15,597 bases of DNA from Elusimicrobiota bacterium (GTDB lineage Bacteria > Elusimicrobiota > Elusimicrobia > 2-02-FULL-39-32), in NCBI GenBank assembly GCA_016193115.1, contig JACPSV010000079.1, forward strand, positions 1 through 15,597, in the 5' to 3' direction. Position 1 is the stretch's first letter, and each line of letters starts with the position of its first letter. The notes beneath the pieces were generated by a model that did no database searches, was not told where the DNA came from, and was given only the letters and a program-made list of their open reading frames with translations. Shown in pieces: positions 13,636-15,597 of the stretch. The position numbers were made by a program, and so were the translations under genes.

Positions 13636-15597
13636 ATGGCGAAGAAATATGTGTACTTTTTTGGCGGCGGGAAGGCAGACGGGGTAGGAACGATGAAAGA
13701 TCTTCTGGGCGGTAAAGGCGCAGGACTGGCCGAAATGTCCCGGTCAGGAGTCCCTGTTCCTCCCGGATTTACAGTCACCACCGAAACGTGCCGTTACTAT
13801 TACGCTCACGGCAGAAAGACGCCGCCGGAACTCCAAAGCCAATTTAAGACGGCCATGACTAAACTGGAAAAAGTCTCCGGGAAAAAGTTTGGAGACGCCC
13901 AAAACCCTCTTTTAGTTTCCGTCCGTAGCGGAGCCAAGTTCTCCATGCCGGGCATGATGGACACAATTTTGAACCTTGGGATCAACGATTCGGTCATTCC
14001 AGGCCTCATCGCACTCACGGAGAACCCCCGTTTTGTGTGGGACTCCTATCGCCGATTCGTCCAGATGTTTGGCAACGTGGTCATGGACGTTGAAAAATCC
14101 GAGTTTGAACATATCCTCACGGAAAAAAAGAAACAGAAAGGCGCGGTCCAGGACACTCAACTGACCGCGGAAGATCTACAAGATCTTGTCCGGCTCTTCA
14201 AATCGAAATATCAAGAAAAGACAAACCAGGAATTCCCTCAGGATCCATGGAAACAGCTGGTCGCCGCGCGGGACGCTGTCTTTAAGTCCTGGAACAACGA
14301 GAGAGCCATTTCTTACCGGCGATTGAACAAAATACCGGACGATCTGGGAACAGCCGTGAACGTGCAGACCATGGTTTTTGGCAATATGGGTAACAGTTCC
14401 GGCACAGGGGTTGGGTTTACGCGTAACCCAAGTTCGGGTAACAAAGAGTTTTTCGGAGAATATCTGACCAACGCTCAAGGGGAAGACGTGGTTGCCGGTG
14501 TGCGTACCCCCAAACCGATTACGGAACTGAAGAACGAGATCCCCGCCTGCTTCCAAGAACTCAAAAAAATCACTTCCCGTCTGGAACGGCACTACCGCGA
14601 CGTGCAGGACTTTGAGTTCACAATCGAGAGAGAGAAACTTTACATGCTCCAGACCCGGACAGGCAAACGGACGGGCATAGCGGCCGTAAAAATTGCCGTG
14701 GACATGGTGCATGAAAAATTGATCTCCAAAAACGAAGCGCTTCTGCGCGTGGAACCGGACCAACTTTCTCAGTTGCTGGCGCCGGTTTTCAATGAGCTGG
14801 AAAAGAAAAACGCTACCCAAGTGGCTAAAGGCATTAACGCAGGTCCCGGCGCGGCCAGCGGGAGAGTGGCCTTCTCCGCTGAACATGCTGTCACCATGGG
14901 TAAAGAGGGTCCCGTGGTGCTTGTGCGACCGGAAACCAACCCGGACGACATTGAGGGCATGGACGCATCCGTCGGAATTCTAACCGCAATCGGCGGAAGA
15001 ACCAGCCACGCTGCTGTCGTAGCCAGAGGCATGGGGAAACCTTGCGTGGTCGGATGCAGCGCTTTGAAAATTGATGAGCAGAGCGCTATCCTTTCGGTGG
15101 ACGGTCACCAGGTGAAAGAAGGGGAACCCATTTCCATTGACGGACCCACGCTCCCGTCGGAAGTGGTGCGCGTTCTGAAAGGAGAGATGAACCCAAAAAG
15201 TTCAGAACTGTACCAGATATTTAAGGAGTTTACGGGTTGGGCCGATCAAGCGCGCAAACTGAAAGTGCGCGCCAACGCGGATATCCCACGCGACGCTAAG
15301 ATCGCCCGCGGGTTCGGAGCGGAAGGAATTGGCCTTTGCCGAACAGAACACATGTTCTTTGCGGAAGAGCGTCTTCCTTACATGCAACAGATGATTCTGG
15401 CCAATAACGTTGTGGACAGAAAGAAAGCTTTAGACGCGCTCCTTCCTTTCCAGAAAGAGGATTTCAAAGGTCTTTTCCGCGAGATGCGTGGGTTCCCGGT
15501 CACGATCCGAACTTTAGATCCCCCCTTACACGAGTTCCTGCCCAAAACTCAGTCGGACGCAGAAGCTCTCGGCCAAAAGCTGGGAATCTCAACCCAG
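13636..15597 (+). CDS. ppdK: Pyruvate phosphate dikinase, N-terminal 654 codons (cut by window edge)
   Basis: PPDK interconverts pyruvate + ATP + Pi with phosphoenolpyruvate + AMP + PPi in the cytoplasm, serving glycolysis or gluconeogenesis. The ATP-grasp domain starts MAKKYVYFFGGGKADG and holds LLGGKGAGLAEMSRSGVPVPPGFTVTTETC, VSVRSGAKFSMPGMMDTILNLG, GNSSGTGVGFTRNPSSG, GEYLTNAQGEDVVAGVRTP and LYMLQTRTGKRT. The swivelling phosphohistidine domain has GGRTSHAAVVARGMGKPCVVGC with catalytic H458. The PEP/pyruvate barrel begins with RANADIPRDAKIARGFGAEGIGLCRTEHMFF. The window ends in this barrel; the full protein is normally about 870-930 residues. GAGGAG (13622-13627) lies 8 bases before the ATG. 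The motifs distinguish it from PEP synthase and PTS enzyme I. Confidence 0.98.
   Translation, partial: MAKKYVYFFGGGKADGVGTMKDLLGGKGAGLAEMSRSGVPVPPGFTVTTETCRYYYAHGRKTPPELQSQFKTAMTKLEKVSGKKFGDAQNPLLVSVRSGAKFSMPGMMDTILNLGINDSVIPGLIALTENPRFVWDSYRRFVQMFGNVVMDVEKSEFEHILTEKKKQKGAVQDTQLTAEDLQDLVRLFKSKYQEKTNQEFPQDPWKQLVAARDAVFKSWNNERAISYRRLNKIPDDLGTAVNVQTMVFGNMGNSSGTGVGFTRNPSSGNKEFFGEYLTNAQGEDVVAGVRTPKPITELKNEIPACFQELKKITSRLERHYRDVQDFEFTIEREKLYMLQTRTGKRTGIAAVKIAVDMVHEKLISKNEALLRVEPDQLSQLLAPVFNELEKKNATQVAKGINAGPGAASGRVAFSAEHAVTMGKEGPVVLVRPETNPDDIEGMDASVGILTAIGGRTSHAAVVARGMGKPCVVGCSALKIDEQSAILSVDGHQVKEGEPISIDGPTLPSEVVRVLKGEMNPKSSELYQIFKEFTGWADQARKLKVRANADIPRDAKIARGFGAEGIGLCRTEHMFFAEERLPYMQQMILANNVVDRKKALDALLPFQKEDFKGLFREMRGFPVTIRTLDPPLHEFLPKTQSDAEALGQKLGISTQ

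Noticed and set aside
14176..14886. A 236-codon minus-strand open frame
   Set aside because: It is antisense to the ATP-grasp and phosphohistidine part of ppdK and shows no family motifs.

Overview
The window carries seven complete genes of a Gram-negative-type bacterium, cut at both ends inside two more (ileS on the left, ppdK on the right), plus one giant gene of unknown function. The lineage cannot be fixed from the sequence alone. A HrcA/CIRCE-regulated groESL, a pyruvate phosphate dikinase, a class A penicillin-binding protein and a very large secreted, repeat-containing protein would suit Candidatus Omnitrophota or a related candidate phylum; this is an impression from gene style, not a search result.

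Left part (1-5929), all on the minus strand, so read from right to left: a strong sigma70 promoter overlapping a CIRCE operator drives groES-groEL, which ends at a clear rho-independent terminator (about 3708-3754). Behind it lies a tightly packed housekeeping operon: yggS (PLP homeostasis) - proC (proline biosynthesis) - DUF167/YggU - mtnA (methylthioribose-1-phosphate isomerase) - ileS (isoleucyl-tRNA synthetase, truncated by the window). Two junctions are 4-bp stop/start overlaps (CTGA for yggS/proC and GTGA for DUF167/mtnA). The proC frame has no ATG, GTG or TTG at a position that keeps the Rossmann strand, so a CTG start is proposed. The groES leader carries a second, degenerate CIRCE exactly 60 bp downstream of the first.

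Middle (5930-11200): a single 1756-residue minus-strand gene. Reading the protein gives a signal peptide, a low-complexity N-terminal region, five tandem repeats of about 95-110 residues, and then a soluble module plus a multi-pass membrane segment that occurs twice (residues about 779-1103 and 1253-1573). It ends in an alpha/beta-looking C-terminal domain. Its stop codon lies 3 bases from the groES -35 box. A REP-like palindrome is embedded in frame near its N-terminus. This is the least explained and most interesting object in the window.

Right part (11201-15597), plus strand: a 103-bp divergent promoter region with tandem 11-bp repeats separates the giant gene from a class A PBP (peptidoglycan glycosyltransferase/transpeptidase) that appears to have a leaderless or nearly leaderless start. 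Next comes a 187-bp spacer with two copies of one near-perfect palindrome flanking a promoter, and then ppdK (pyruvate phosphate dikinase), of which 654 codons are present. No tRNA, rRNA, CRISPR array or transposase gene was seen, and no gene-free stretch exceeds 300 bases.
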